A stretch of DNA of 64,000 nucleotides from assembly GCA_947650285.1 (NCBI GenBank), contig CANTFL010001216.1:62001-126000 (forward strand), written 5' to 3'. Numbering within the stretch: position 1 is the first letter of the stretch; each line of letters starts with the position of its first letter. A program made the translations under genes and the position numbers. The notes below the pieces were generated by a model, which saw only the letters and a program-made list of their open reading frames with translations, was not told where the DNA came from and did no database searches. The DNA comes from Hyaloperonospora brassicae. Its lineage: Eukaryota > Oomycota > Peronosporomycetes > Peronosporales > Peronosporaceae. Of this stretch, positions 1 to 12,660 are shown one piece after another.

Positions 1-2528
1 GACTGATAACAGATTACGCGCTCCGCGCCATCTGCATCGAACTGCATTAACGCACAGCCGATCGCAAAATCGCTGGCGTCACAGACCACATGAAATGGTC
101 TGTCCTGATCTGCAATCGCCAATATCGGCGACTGCATCAAGCTCCGATTGATACCTTCAAAGGAACGCTGGCACTCAGCGTTCCATGACCACTTGACATT
201 TTTCTTGAGCAGACAAGAAAGATGAACAGTCATCTCGGCGTAGTTGCGCGAGTACTTGCGCAAGTACGCCGCTAGTCCAAGAAACTTCCTTAGTCCCTTG
301 ACATCGACTGGCAATGGCCAGTCGGTGATCGCCTTGATCGTTTCGGGATCAGGGCGTACGCCGTGTTTACCCACGATGCACCCAAGAAGTGGTATTTCGC
401 TAGCCGCGAATATACACTTCTTGAGGTTTGCGTACAACTTATGCTTGCGCATAGGTTGAAGAACCTGACAAACGTGAGTTCTGTGAACTTCAACGTCCGT
501 CTTTCCGTCCATATCCCGGCTATGGACGAACACATCGTCGAAGTAACTCGGTGCGAAGTCTCGCACCGGTCTCAACAGATTTGTAACACATCTGTTGAAC
601 ATTGCAGGGGCATTGCTCAGCCCCTGTGGCATCACTAGCTACTCCCACAGCATACCGCTGAGGGTGCTCACTGCTGTGTACGGGATGTCCCGTTCACGCA
701 TGAGGATCTGATAGAATTCATCCATCAGATCCATGGACGAAAAGATGGTACTCTTTGACATACCATCCATGATGACGTCCTTTCTAGGTATAGGCGTCTG
801 AGCCGGTACCGTTGCAGCATTCAACTTGTTGAATGCGTGCACTATCCGCCATTCCTTGTGGCCTTTCGCACACAGAAGGTCGGAGAGCTGTGAGGGGATG
901 TTGATTCCCTCACATGGCCCGCTGCTAAGCGATCGGCAAAGAACTTGTCGATAGCTAGTACTTGTTCACGAGGCAGTGGCCACTGCTTCATGACACAGTA
1001 CTTCGAGCCCGGTTTGATCTCGATCTCGTGTCGAGTGCATTTGGCCTTAGGCAACTCGCAAGGTACGGATTCAGGGAACACATCCTTGAATTCGACCAAA
1101 TCCTTATACAAAGGATTTGCCTGAAGTGACTCCCAGGATTGAGATGTGTGTTGTTCAATCCGAGTCTTCTCATCGAGGACACTTTTGTCCATCGATGAGC
1201 TGCTGAGAACCCGTTCGTTCTCAGCAAATACTGTTGTCGACCGAATATCGGCCACATACTCATCCTCTGTGACGAGTATGCAGATCTGCTTGACTTTACC
1301 ACTACGCAGATCACGCAAGAACCGTTTCGGTTCTAGCGTTGGCAACTGAGTTATCTCCGAAGTTAACTTCGGAGGCACAATCAGATCAAGCGTATAAGCG
1401 CCTACGCTTGATCCGTCATTAACCAAGACGTTCAACGTCTCGGTTTCTTCCTGGGAACTTGCTTCCACAGGTTGCTGAGGGCCTAATCCCTCAGCAAGCG
1501 ACTCTTGAGGAATTCCTTCCTCAAGTACGTGGGGACTTATTCCCTCGACGTCTTCCGACTGTGGCTGTGCAACCACAGTCAGGAACCGATCCTCTACGGT
1601 CGACTCTCCAGTCGACCTAGGATTTTCATGTTGCCCGTTGCAAGCAACAGGTTTCTTTCTTCTAAGACGCTTCCCGCTAGGCATGCATCCATGTCCTGGT
1701 CCACTCGACTTCTTCGAGTGGTGGACCTTCGGCGCAGCCTGTACTTATGTACAGCCGCCGGGAGCTTGCTCCACAGTGTAGTGATCAACTACACTGTGAT
1801 CTTGTGCAGTCGTGCTAACGACCGTACCGCAAGTGAGGCCATCGCACTCACTCGCAGTACATCCACACGCTTGTGGACGCTCCAAGATATTCATCAGAAG
1901 GCCATCTGATGAACAAGCGGCAGGCATCTTCACGGATCGATGCTGCCAGCTCACCCTTGGCTCGTACCTTCTGAGCCAAGGTAATCCCAGGATGACATCA
2001 AATTTGTCATCCAGATCCAGTAAGATGAAGTCATCATCGTACTGTTCGCCCTCTAACGTGTAGTGGATTCCTACTACACGTTTCTCAACGGTTATCGATG
2101 CGCCTGTTGCAAGGCGCACCGTCATCCTCGTGAGGGGGAATGTCGCGCTCAACGAACTTGAGCCTACGACCCTCTAGTGACTGACGACGAACAAAGTTGT
2201 TTGACGCCCCACAGTCTACTAGGGCACGAAGCGACAAATCATTTGTCGCTTCCAACTTCAAGGTGATGAGCGAAACTTCATCACCAGGTGCAGAGACACA
2301 CAATGATTGTGTATCTGGAGCAACTTTCGTCAAGAGATTTGCAAATTCTCTTGAGGTTGCTGGATCAGTAGGGCGCTCCGCCCCTACTGACACCGACCAT
2401 TTTTGATGGTCCGTCACGCTGTTGCGGTTTCGCAACAGCGCTGGACCCACGCCCATTGCCCTTTCTGGCAAATGGACGACCATTTCGCTCAGTACTGTTT
2501 GGTACTGGGCGTGGAGGACCACACTCAT
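1..2528 (-). pseudogene. GYP1-a pol fragment: protease, linker, reverse transcriptase, start of RNase H
   Basis: Decayed pol in several frames. Protease pieces are at 2085-2528 (DCGAS active-site motif) and 1745-2152 (ILGLPW flap-end motif). A linker and the N-terminal reverse transcriptase segment are at 842-1684, and RT core pieces at 639-842 and 1-636, including MPQGLSNAP and the catalytic YFDD. Lesions visible: a protease frameshift near 2130, a frameshift near 860 where the reading leaves the RT frame, and a TAG directly after LWE (637-639 region) replacing the tryptophan that GYP2 keeps. The RNase H start ([14 protein letters not shown]) is intact here, whereas GYP1-b and GYP1-c have a stop at that place. 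Not a functional protein as it stands. Confidence 0.9.
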
Positions 2529-3537
2529 ATGCGTAGTGCCCTATCTTCTGACAGCGATTGCACTTCTGCAATCGCTTGTTGTTTGAAGAGCGAGTTCTCT
2601 CGCTCTCAACATAGCAGAGGTCCATTGGTTCTGGACCTCCGATCTCTTGTCGTCTCGGTGGACGATAAGAGTTTGAGCTAGCATGAGCCTGTATCATGCT
2701 AAAGTCTTCCTGTTCCGCGGCTGATATCGCTTCTTCCAGCGTATTCAGCTCAAGGCGGAACAGATGGCTCCTGACGGGCCCTTCTAAGAGCCCTTGCATG
2801 AACACCGTAATCAACGTGTGTTCATGTACTGGGTTAGAAGCTATACTACTCGCGAGGCGTCTTATATGTTGAGCGTAAGCGTGCACATCACGCTTACCCT
2901 GCTTGAGTTTCAGGAGCTCTGAACGAGCCCTGAACTCAGCCCGTGGCGGATCAAACGTTTGTCTGAGCCGGGACTTGAAGTCATCTAGCAACCTAAACAC
3001 ATGTGGGTTGCTACTCTCGAGCCCCAGGGACCAAGTTTTGACACGTCCTGCCAAGTGAGTTTGAGCAAATGTGAGTTTCATTTGCTCATTGTCGACACGA
3101 CGTGCCCTTAAGGCTCTGTCGAGTTCGACAAACCACAGTAACAGGGAGTCTTCCGGGACTTCACTGTACTTGGAGATGTCAACTTTCATGACTTCGGGAC
3201 GACGCGAATGTGTCGTCCCGCCCACAGCAGCATGGAATTGCTGCTGTCTCAACAGCTCTGTCTGTTGAGCACCGAGTTCTCTCAACTGCTCGGCCTGTTG
3301 AGAGCCTTGCTGGTGAAGCAAGGCTACTTTCTACCTTTCGGCGACAAGTTCACTTTGAATGAAATTGGCTATAGCGGCATGTTGTTGGTCTCTGTCTAGA
3401 GACTCCAACATGGCGCTAATGGCGAACTCGCCTACGGTAGAACTCATTCGTTCTACCGCACCCCATTCGATGTCACTCAAATGGGTAAACCCTTCACGCG
3501 TGGCGTGAAAGGTCTCTTCATCGTCCAACATGTTCAT
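2365..3537 (-). pseudogene. GYP1-a gag with one internal TAG
   Basis: Gag polyprotein: an N-terminal 68-residue part (3331-3537, ATG at 3537) and a 318-residue remainder in the same frame (2365-3321), separated by an in-frame TAG at 3331-3333. The remainder has the gypsy capsid region and one CCHC zinc knuckle, C-x2-C-x4-H-x4-C (starting CNRCQKIGH), typical of nucleocapsid domains that bind genomic RNA. The stop is shared with GYP1-b; GYP1-c has GAG at the same codon. The gag 3' end overlaps the start of the protease frame. Confidence 0.88.
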
Positions 3538-3563
3538 GTTGGATGCTGTGGTCCTTGGAAGGG

Positions 3564-3579
3564 CTACAAAGTGCTACCA
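3564..3579 (-). other. GYP1-a primer-binding site
   Basis: TGGTAGCACTTTGTAG on the minus strand, two bases inside the 5' LTR. It would pair with a tRNA whose 3' end reads GCUACCA, compatible with an initiator-methionine type tRNA; the tRNA identity is inference. The same site occurs in GYP1-b, GYP1-c and GYP2, and with one T fewer in GYP3. Confidence 0.8.
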
Positions 3580-3581
3580 GG

Positions 3582-3973
3582 TGTAAGGGGCACACCCTTT
3601 CGTGAACTTAACGCAAGGGTTTTGGTGCGCCCGACAAACGTACACGTGGCAAACGAGGAAGCGTAGATGAGGTAGAAGTAGAAATGTTATATTAATATAA
3701 TTAAGTCTTTAACCACTGTCTCTCTGTTTGACTTAACTTAATTATACTAATCTAAGTGAGTGTATGGTGACGTCTCGTCACCACTCATTGCGCGCGTCTT
3801 GCGGCGATTGGTGGGTTAATATCATCACGATATCAACCAATGAGTAGACCCTTCGGTCATTCCAACAATATAACCATGTCTTGTGATATTGTTAAAAGAA
3901 TATTCAACATAATATTCTTTATTGTCATTATCTTCTAAATGACAATTTCCAGGTAACGGGCTGCCCCGTTACA
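3582..3973 (-). repeat. GYP1-a 5' LTR
   Basis: A 392-bp LTR that starts TG and ends CA in either reading, with terminal inverted repeats TGTAACGGG / CCCGTTACA. It is read on the minus strand as the 5' LTR because the primer-binding site TGGTAGCACTTTGTAG (3564-3579) follows after two bases. It is built of consecutive short inverted repeats like the other GYP1 LTRs. Confidence 0.93.
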
Positions 3974-5697
3974 GTATCGAGCAGGTATAACAGCATTGCG
4001 CAATCCACTTCGCCTGAGCTTATAAAATTTGATGCGCCGCTTTTCGTCGTCCTACTCACTATAGTAAGGTGGCTTGACGGTACCCCTGCAGTTTTGTGTG
4101 ATTGCACAATACGCGAACCAGTATTGACGACAGTAATCTATTGTGTTGTAGACAAAGCGTGTACGTCATTACGCTCGACGAAAAATTTATAGCATATCAA
4201 TTAATTCCTAATATTTATATATAGTGGCTGGCAATTTTTGCGCGGCCTGATCGTCCACATCACCGACTGAACGTAGTACTTTATTATGTTATATTATATA
4301 TCGATTTGCCATACCGTATCAATTTGCCAACACGTCCACACGCAATCTAAAGCATGGGACATTACATTTCGCGATCAAGGACTAACAAATATGCCATTTT
4401 CAATCCAGGTTGAAGCTTTTCCCATGAGACAGACACGTAGGCATTCAATCTTTACTGAATGAGCTATGTATCGCATCATATATCTCCAACGCTGATTCAG
4501 GTTCAAATTTGTCCTCATAATATCTTACAAGCGTAGTTTTCACGTGTGCGCGACGGGCATTGAACACATGAGTATAGACCTGCTCTTTCCCTGTATATAC
4601 ATGCGCCTGCCGAAACATCGACGTTATGAAACGCAATACTTAATTTTTAATATCATATCGTACTATCGGTGATATAAAAAATGGATTATAATTGCATCAA
4701 ATCATATAGATTCCGACATCTTTTTATTCTGACAAAGATTCTGGAAAATAATAATGTTTCCTAGTAACAAAGGGTCCACAATCAGGGGAGATATAAAATT
4801 GGACGCTTAAAGCCTATTTACCCTATTCGGTATTGACCTTTATTGGCATTCTATACAGGCCGTGCGACTAGAGCATTTTCGGCACAATTCTATTTGGCCA
4901 CTCCTACACGAAGAGCCTAAGACTGGTCAAGCACGAAGCCATTATCGAAGCATCTATTGGTGGCTGGTATACGAGGTGCGACTAAAGGGCACGTTCTTTT
5001 ATATAGCTGCTTGATTATATTATACGATACTAACTATCAGGCATGTACGTGCAGAAAATTTTGTTCTATAAGCCAGGTACACCATGCTGTAATATCATTC
5101 CGTATGTAATGAAACACTCCGCTTTTGAAGAGATACAAGCGCCATTGTCCGGAGGCGGGAATATTGATAGCCAGGGCGTAGGTAGGTGCAGTCTGTTGTT
5201 GGTGTTGGTGTCTGTGTCTATGTCTTATGTACTGTGTGATGTTATTGTTGAGGTTGCAATTTTGTTCTCTATCTCATGTTCAGTTCGAAGTCCCTTGCTT
5301 ATTCATAAATCTCATGTGCAGTTGATGGTATTGTTGCTGGCGTTTCTCTCTTTCCTTGTGCAGTCTGAAGTTATTGTTGCCGTTGCTGTTTTCATGACCT
5401 CATGTGCAATCTGAAGCTATTGTTGCTGGTTTTCTTCAACTCTGGTGCGATCTGTCACTAGACGTGAATGTAGAGAGGGACGCTTTGTACGACGAAATTA
5501 CTGGATCATTGAGAAATATGCCGCGTGTGTTTCTTATCGACGTATGCGAACTAGAAAAAATGCTGACATACCTATTAAATGCATAGAACATAGGCATAAG
5601 AAACACGCTTGTTCGCATAGATTGATACCTTTATTTCGAAGGAATTTAAATTTAAGTCTCGTACTACGTTTTATAAATTTTGTGGTTGAAGTAAAAA
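3974..5697. other. Gene-poor AT-rich interval
   Basis: No ORF with recognisable domains or gene-like composition. Short ORFs of 60-123 codons (for example 5043-5414 plus) are hydrophobic, low in complexity and match no family I know. Likely old repeat DNA. Confidence 0.6.
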
Positions 5698-6104
5698 TGT
5701 AACGGGGCACAGGTAGATGTGCACTGACAACAATGCGTAGCAAGCTCTCACTGAATGCAGAGAGAACTAGTGCCCTCTACAACTAGTGTTCACAGGACGC
5801 TTAGAAGATTGCTTAGTACTAAACGACTAGGCTTACTCGAATAATTGGAAAACACAATTAATTCATTTGAGTCCCAAAATGTGTATTGTCTTATTAGTCC
5901 TGTCTTTACTATATTATTATCAAAACATGTATGGTGACGTCTATCTACCACCCCTTATCGCGTGTACAAGTGATTGGTCAGTGAAATTCATGCTATATAT
6001 ACCAATGAGAGGATCCTTGGGTCACTGCAACAGTATTGCTGGATAAGTTATCTGGTAATGAAAGTAGTAAAATTAATATTCCGTTATTTTCATTTTTGTC
6101 ATAA
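5698..6104. repeat. Diverged solo LTR related to GYP1/LTR-B
   Basis: It starts with the family end TGTAACGGGGCAC and keeps, in order, landmarks of the GYP1 and LTR-B elements: a GGTGACGTC box near 5934, an ATTGGT...ACCAATGAG inverted repeat near 5970-6005, CCTTGGGTCA, and a TTTTGTCAT stretch before the expected end. The closing CCCCGTTACA is lost, so the right boundary is approximate. Confidence 0.55.
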
Positions 6105-9100
6105 AGGATGAAAAAAAGTAAAAGGAAAAACCCCTATCAGGAGATGGATCTGAGATATTGTCAATTGCAAGCAATGCATGTATGACTTGTTTATAGCTCC
6201 TTCTGTGTGAGGAACACGCATATGCTTTGGAACGGACCATTAACCCATGAGGTAAACCTCAATGGCCAAGAAATTAGATATTTCTGCCTCTGCTAGATTT
6301 CCATACTTCATCACTGCTTTCTATATCTTGAGCCTTTCATCGAGATCAAGCCCGTCCTCCAGAAAATCTTCATGAAGAGGACGGTGTATCTAGAGTTGGA
6401 CATCTGATACCGAGACCATCACACATCCAATACGCGCGGTTCGCAAGTACATTATTCATATGACACCGTCGCTAGGCGATTTTCCTGCTGATTTCCTACT
6501 TTCTTTTGACGCATGGGATTTCACCCACAGACATATCCCCTCACATAAATAAGTTCCAGAAAACGTGTCAATATCGTCTGCTTTTAGTACCTGCAATCCA
6601 GATTCGACTGCTAAAATTCGACCTTCTCGACGCTTATTCATCTCGATAATGCCGCTTATCACATCAGCTCGAAACTTGGTGGTCGCTTGATATGTTCCGT
6701 GCTGCTTTATTTCATTTTCGCTGCCTTGGAAGTTTTTATTTCTTGCTCTCATGTGCTCGGTATTATTTAATTTGATTGATTATATTATGATATCCGCTGA
6801 TTGGCACTTCGAAGCTATCACGCATTCTCCAAGAAGCTTGACTGTTGGAGCAATTAATTTATCAATTTGAATGATGGTAGTGATGTATCAAAACATATTG
6901 CACAGTAGTCGAGGACAAGTTGTTCATCTTAGATTTTCAACATTTGAGGCTGCTGCGTGTCCTGAACATGAGCGCCGGCACCCTTAAAATGTTTCTAACC
7001 GAGAGTTCTATTGGACGATACAAAGGTCGGAAATATGTCCATTCTCGTTTTCATCACAGCTACATCGAAAGCGCTCGATCTTTTTCCTTTCATTTGTCGT
7101 GTTGTAGGCTAAAAATGCTTTGTGTGTGATAATTAAATAACACGCTCTTCGATCGAAAATTCTTTGCGCGCTCAATTGAGGATTATCAATCGCATGCTCG
7201 ACTCCCTTCACGCCGAAACGAGTGAGACTCCATCGCACTTTCCACACCTGCCCTCTTTGCCGATTTATCCATAATCATACCCACGTCGATACAGACCCTT
7301 GGATTGCGAGTGTTTGCGGGTTTAAAATTCGTTTCTTGAATGATTCCAGCCTTAACATGGCGTCCACCATCAAAAGCACCACAAGCGGAGCTGAGGGTTT
7401 ACTCGCATAATCCATAAAGAAATTAATCATGGTGGTGATTCGTGGAACAGATGCATGCAGAAGTCAGAATCAATGAATAAAGTCACATCGATGAAGCGAA
7501 AATGTAGCGTTGGGTATGTTTACTAGTTGTAAAAAAGTGAGATACCTTGTCCTTTGCAAGTCTTAACGCGAATTGACTGAATGAAACTTTAATTGCTGGC
7601 GTCAAAGTACAGAATATGCTTGAGGACAATCGACATCTCAGACTCCTGGCCGAAGGTTTGCCGGATCAGGCACACAATTGCATCATTCTGGTAATTTATC
7701 ATACTCGTTGTAGTTATTTATGTTTGCTTCACAAACAATATTTGATCACCTTTCGTACAAATTACAGATTTTTAGTCCCCTTCAAAATTGTCTACATGGC
7801 TTCTACATAGAGCGCGCCATAACAGGTATCCTGCTGTCCACGATTAATCTTTGTTGGGCGAAGGACCCGAGCAGCCACCTCTCGAATGGTATGAAATAGA
7901 CAATAACATATTCTATCAATAGAAATTTTCCATTGCTGCCTTTGATATAGGCAAGGTGCATTGCAAACATCTCAATTTTGCGACGAAGCACGCACCAGAC
8001 GGGTCACTGGGGGTGGATGTGTTCAGCTGTGCGAATGCAACGGACTCCGACGCGGGAAATTTCTTGAAGTTGTTAGCTGTAGACAATGGCTGACTTATTG
8101 CAGGCTGGCATTAACGACTAATTTTTCATGTTGCAGTCATGCATTGCTGTCGGCATAGCCGACCTGTGATGGCTTGCTTAAACTACCGAATGCTCATGAT
8201 CCCGGTGCTGTCTTGTTCTTGATTTGTTCGAGTACTTATTAGAGTTTGTTTTAAGGTGAATTGCATGACTAACTTAGCGTTTGTACACTGCTCAGGCACA
8301 CTATGCGACAATCTAAAAATATTCTCATCGTGGAGGCAACTTCACCTATGAATGTAGCTAAATTATTAGATTTAATAGGTTCAATTTTATACAAATTACT
8401 GAGTGCATAACTTCGTCGGACTCTTTCACTCAGTGCAACATCGTGTTCCCACACATTGGCATTGGTATGACGCTCAAGCATATCCATATGTACTTCGACA
8501 AAACCTGTCGGAACGCTGTTGAATGTATATTCCCCATCAATGCAAATTGCTGGAATTGCAAAATCATAGATGACATGTTTTTAAAGAATTCATGGTATAT
8601 CCTATCGCTCGACCATCGTATACTAAGGACAAATTGATATTTATTCGTCCAAGTTGCGAACATATTGATTATTACCCTTTGTAACGAGCAATGGATGGTC
8701 AGCATTCTTCGCATGATTCTTCAGTTAATAAATATCGACCATCGCATGCCTAAAAACGTCTATGAAGGCTTGATCTCTTCATGATTCGAGCCGACAGTGG
8801 TGAGATCGAGCAAAGCCAGACTTTCTGAACGCTTGAAGCAGCCGTTTGTCATATCGGCGGTGGATCGATGTGCCTGAGAAAACATGAAGTCTCTCCGGAG
8901 TGACCAAGCTTTTTCGCCTTCTACGAACGCAGCTGTCGCTCAGTTTAGCAAATGGGCAAACATAGTTGCACGGTGAAGCAAGTACACCTTCTTCTTCAGA
9001 CAAAAAGGATGCGCTACACCAGTCACTCTATTTGGGAGTGTTTGTCCGCGGTAAAGACGTGATAAGAATAGAGGCTCAGAACCGAGATTTTTTTCGAATC

Positions 9101-9399
9101 GGAAACTCCCACAACGACATTGTGGTTGTCGGTGGTAAAGATATGGTAAGAGGTGAGGTCAGTTCCCGAGGGTTTATCCGAGTCGAAAACGACCACAACG
9201 CCAATTCATGGTGACGGAGACGCATGTTGGCCTCGGAGTAGGTAGCTGTAACAGGGCACGCTCTTACCAATTACTTACTAGCCCAAGTATGCCTTTTAAC
9301 ACAAAATAGCATTTCCCCGGACGTCACGTACATGTGAGGATGCTCATCGAATGTACAAATATAAAACTGTATTAAATAGAGGTAGGAGATTTGCAGATA
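6105..9399. other. Gene-poor interval with possible coding relics
   Basis: No confident gene. The minus-strand ORF at 6456-6752 (98 codons) and the minus-strand stretch around 8269-8600 read more protein-like than their surroundings, but I recognise no domain. Around 9050-9214 there is a degenerate direct repeat of about 84 bp (two units starting GGTAAAGA). Confidence 0.45.
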
Positions 9400-10372
9400 C
9401 ACTTCCACCCTTTGATACGTACCTTCCTGAAATAGAAGCCCCTCCTTAAGATCCGTAACATCTTTAACTAGGTTCTGCATACTTATTCATACAAAATGCC
9501 ATACACAATTATTTGCTACGTACACACCCCTCCATAATACAGGGATTCTTTTTCGTCAGTTCCTAGCCTTGCGTATGGAATCCGCTCTCATTATCCAATA
9601 CTCCCCCTATAAGCTCCCCCGAATTCTACCGTGATCCCTAGATTACAGATAATTCTATTTTTGATCAAGTATTGTGCATACCTTTTACTGGTCCTGCATA
9701 ATTAATTGTCAATGGGTGACATATATACACCCAGTTGAACTGTTTAAACTAATCATTTGCCACAATTTATTACGTAATGCGAAAGAAAAAAAGGTATAGC
9801 TTTCTGTCTTAAACAGCACTACGATCTTTATTCAAATGAATGGTGTGACATGATTTTGCGCAATCAAAATATCGAAAGAATCTGAAGACTATGCTTGCAC
9901 CGCCTGCAGAGGCTGTCTACGCGTCGCTGGTGGTCGCGGAAAGGATAGTACGTTCTCATGCGATAACTGAAGGTTACACCCTATTAAAAAGTCGCCTCTA
10001 AAAGTGCCGCTTGGGTGATCAGCAAAGTCTGGTTGGTTTGTGCTCATTCTGGCCGGTAAAAGAGCCCACAGGAATAACTCACAGATGAGTTGAGAAAGAG
10101 TCGCAGTTTAACACGCAGTTGCAAGTATCCAATTAGGATAAATGGTAGTATAAGGAGTATTTATAGGGGGAGTACCGGATAATGAGAGCGGATTCCATAC
10201 GCAAGGCTAGGAGCCGACGAAAAAGAATCCTGTATTACGGAGGGGTGTGTACGAAGTAAATAATATTTGTATGGCATTTGTGTATGAATAAGTGTGTAGA
10301 ACCTTGTTAGGGAGGTTACGGATCTTAAGAAGGGGCTTCTATTTCAGGGGGGGTACGTATCAAAGGGTGGGT
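9400..10372. repeat. Inverted-repeat element, about 230-bp arms
   Basis: Left arm about 9400-9630, right arm about 10143-10372, roughly 85% identical by eye as reverse complements. Shared landmarks include ACCCTTTGATACGTACC, ATTCTTTTTCGTC and GCGTATGGAATCCGCTCTC. The 510-bp centre has no ORF. Candidates are a non-autonomous foldback/MITE-like element or two old solo LTRs in opposite orientation. No target duplication was identified. Confidence 0.65.
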
Positions 10373-11784
10373 GTGTACCTACTCCTATAGGAATGTTTCA
10401 TTAGATAAACTTCTTTGTCTTGCTCTAGCGAAATTGAACCTATGTAGGCTCATTACTCACCACCCATTGAAGGTGAAAGAACTGAGATACGGACATATTA
10501 GTTTGTCGTATAGGAACAGAATGGTCCAACAGTTAGCACTGGTAAGTTCGTTCTGTGGGACGGAGAACACCGTTCGGATAAGAAAGACTACCAGTCGGTA
10601 AAACCTCAACTATATTCAGATTTTGGTTTCTCTTCACATGCACATGTGTATCGATCGGATGCACATTCTCACACAAGACTACGGCTGAGGTATCGAAGTA
10701 CAACGAAATAAAAGATTTGTCTATGTTAATGAAATATGCAATGACTCTAAGAGTTTCGACTGTAAGAGTTACATGTTGGTCTTATAACTCAATCGAAAGA
10801 CTAAGTGGATTTATTATACCCAGAAAAGTTTCACTTTCGATCCTTAACTACCCAGATACCTGCTATCAGCATCTTTCAGGACTTTTAACTTGGTGGCGTA
10901 CTTGTTGCACGATTTTTTACTCTGTCTACCATCTGCGACCCATGTTAGGACCAGTCGGTAGCGCGGCTTTAGTCTCGTACTAGTCGGGTCCACCTGTCGG
11001 GTATTAAACCCTTAGTCTCCCGGTCGGAACAGCGGTGTATATCTCACTGTACCGTTACAATTGGTTGGACACATACACTGGGGTCGATAATCAAAGACGA
11101 GGTTGACATGACCGAGGAGAACTGCCGATTTAGGTGAAATATGATATTTATATAGTAAATTTTGGTGAGCTGCTGAAGATTTATATTCGAAAACTTCTTT
11201 AGTGGGCTGTGAGATAAATAGTGGATAATAAAACCTACTCTTATGTACGCCATTACAAAGGTAAAACTCGCGCCATACTGTAGTATTTCGAGTGCTCACT
11301 TGAGTGAGTTCTATGGAGCCAGAAATGCTAAGAAAAATTGGCCCGCCAAGAACTTCTTAATGTTCGTGGTATTAAATGCCACTGAAGCGTCAGCCTCCGG
11401 AATCCTGTAAAGTATGGCTTTGTGGTATAGTAGCTAGTAAATATCGTAACAATACACTTTCAACACACCAACACAACAATTTCGCCGAGTTATGTCGCCG
11501 AGTTGGGCTGTTGCATTGAAATTTAACGAGACCCCTTCGTACGTTGAGATCCCCAGAGTCAATTCTCTGTCTAAGTCTGACATTACGTGAAAGAAGAAAT
11601 TGACATGTGTCACATTGTGTCTATCTGTAAGTCTTTGTTCGTCTGTCGCGTGTAAATCGTCGATTTGAAAGAATCGTGCACGTTATTGGCTTAAACACAA
11701 ACGCGGGAAAGAAGAGCGCAAGTGTCAATGATTCGCAATCACTCGCAGCGGACCTTTGCACATACCGGACTACAACAACATCAG
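10373..11784. other. Interval without recognised gene
   Basis: Short ORFs only (for example 10717-10983 plus, 11012-11299 minus), without identifiable domains. The interval ends exactly where LTR-B copy 1 begins. The last five bases are ATCAG, which matter as a possible target-site copy. Confidence 0.5.
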
Positions 11785-12225
11785 TGTAACGGTACACTGT
11801 TGACTACGTTCTGGTTGACCAGTACGGAGTATACTTACACTGATGACAGTAGTCGACAGTGCCCTGCTAGGTGTTGAAGGAACACAGAGGAAGGAAAGGA
11901 GACGAAGTAGGTCAGACTAGTCTCTTGGTAAAAGTAAAACTGTATTCATATAACTAAGTCCTATAACTTCTTGAATCTCTGTTGTCCTGACTTAATTATA
12001 CCAATATAACTATATGTATGATGACGTCTACTCACCACCCGTTGCGCGCGTCTAGCAGCGATTGGTGGGTTAATATTATCACGATATCAACCAATGAGTA
12101 GACCCTTCGGTCATCCCAACAATATCACCATGTCTTGTGATATTGTCAAAAGAATATTCGACGTAATATTCTTTATTGTCAAATTGTTTTAATGACAATT
12201 TCATGTAACGGGCTACCCCGTAACA
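11785..12225. repeat. LTR-B copy 1
   Basis: A 441-bp LTR beginning TGTAACGGTACACTG and ending GGGCTACCCCGTAACA. It is about 99% identical to LTR-B copy 2 at 23757-24196 (five differences seen, one an indel) and in the same orientation. It lies flush against the truncated pectin lyase pseudogene on its right. Its own flanks (ATCAG left, AGAAT right) do not form a target duplication, but ATCAG pairs with ATCAT found to the right of copy 2. Confidence 0.88.
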
Positions 12226-12660
12226 AGAATGATGTGATGATGGGCAAAGTAATATTGGTTATTGATGGCATAGTCATTATCCCGGACATCCGTGTCACAG
12301 AACGAAACTCGCACGGGCGGTGAGGTGGCGACGCGGCCTCCATATCGGGCTCTGATAATGCCTCAAATATGCTCAACAACGTTGTCTTGTCGGCTATCGC
12401 TAGCAGTAGCTTAGATTTGGACAGAAACGCGGCCGTCGATGGAAACGTGTACCTCTTCCCTTCGTTCGACAAGCATCACTGGACTAAATCTTTCTGCGGA
12501 AGAAACACGACCGTATCCGTGGTCAACAACCACCTGTATGTAACCTCGAGTAGATTTCCAGAGGTCTAAGATCCAAGATAATGAAAGCTTTGTATGAAGT
12601 TGCGCACGTCTCCAGCAACAACAGGGGTATGAACGCGACCAACTTGTTTGGAATATGTCG
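12226..12660 (+). pseudogene. Truncated pectin lyase pseudogene, left arm
   Basis: Remnant of a PL1-family pectin lyase, cut at its 5' side by LTR-B. Recognisable pieces align with the intact gene at 14342: a VMMGK segment matching VLIGK, GGDA, and a stretch through FDKHHWTKSF and VVNNHLY matching [11 protein letters not shown] and MVNNYVH. Stops and frameshifts interrupt it. It is the inverted twin of the longer pseudogene near 44190-44830, which keeps the 5' part missing here. Confidence 0.7.

Larger units (their letters stand above)
1..3973 (-). mobile_element. GYP1-a: Ty3/Gypsy (chromovirus-type) retrotransposon, cut by window edge
   Basis: Copy of the GYP1 family lying on the minus strand. 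Its 5' LTR is at 3582-3973, the primer-binding site at 3564-3579, gag at 2365-3537 and pol runs off the window at base 1, inside RNase H. The integrase, chromodomain, accessory ORF and 3' LTR must lie outside, so target duplication cannot be checked; the base after the LTR reads GTATC. It is roughly 97-99% identical by eye to GYP1-b and GYP1-c and is broken by stops and frameshifts. It shares several lesions with GYP1-b that GYP1-c lacks. Confidence 0.93.

Noticed and set aside
8269..8714. A degraded transposase or effector
   Set aside because: Somewhat protein-like minus-strand reading, but no motif that I can name.
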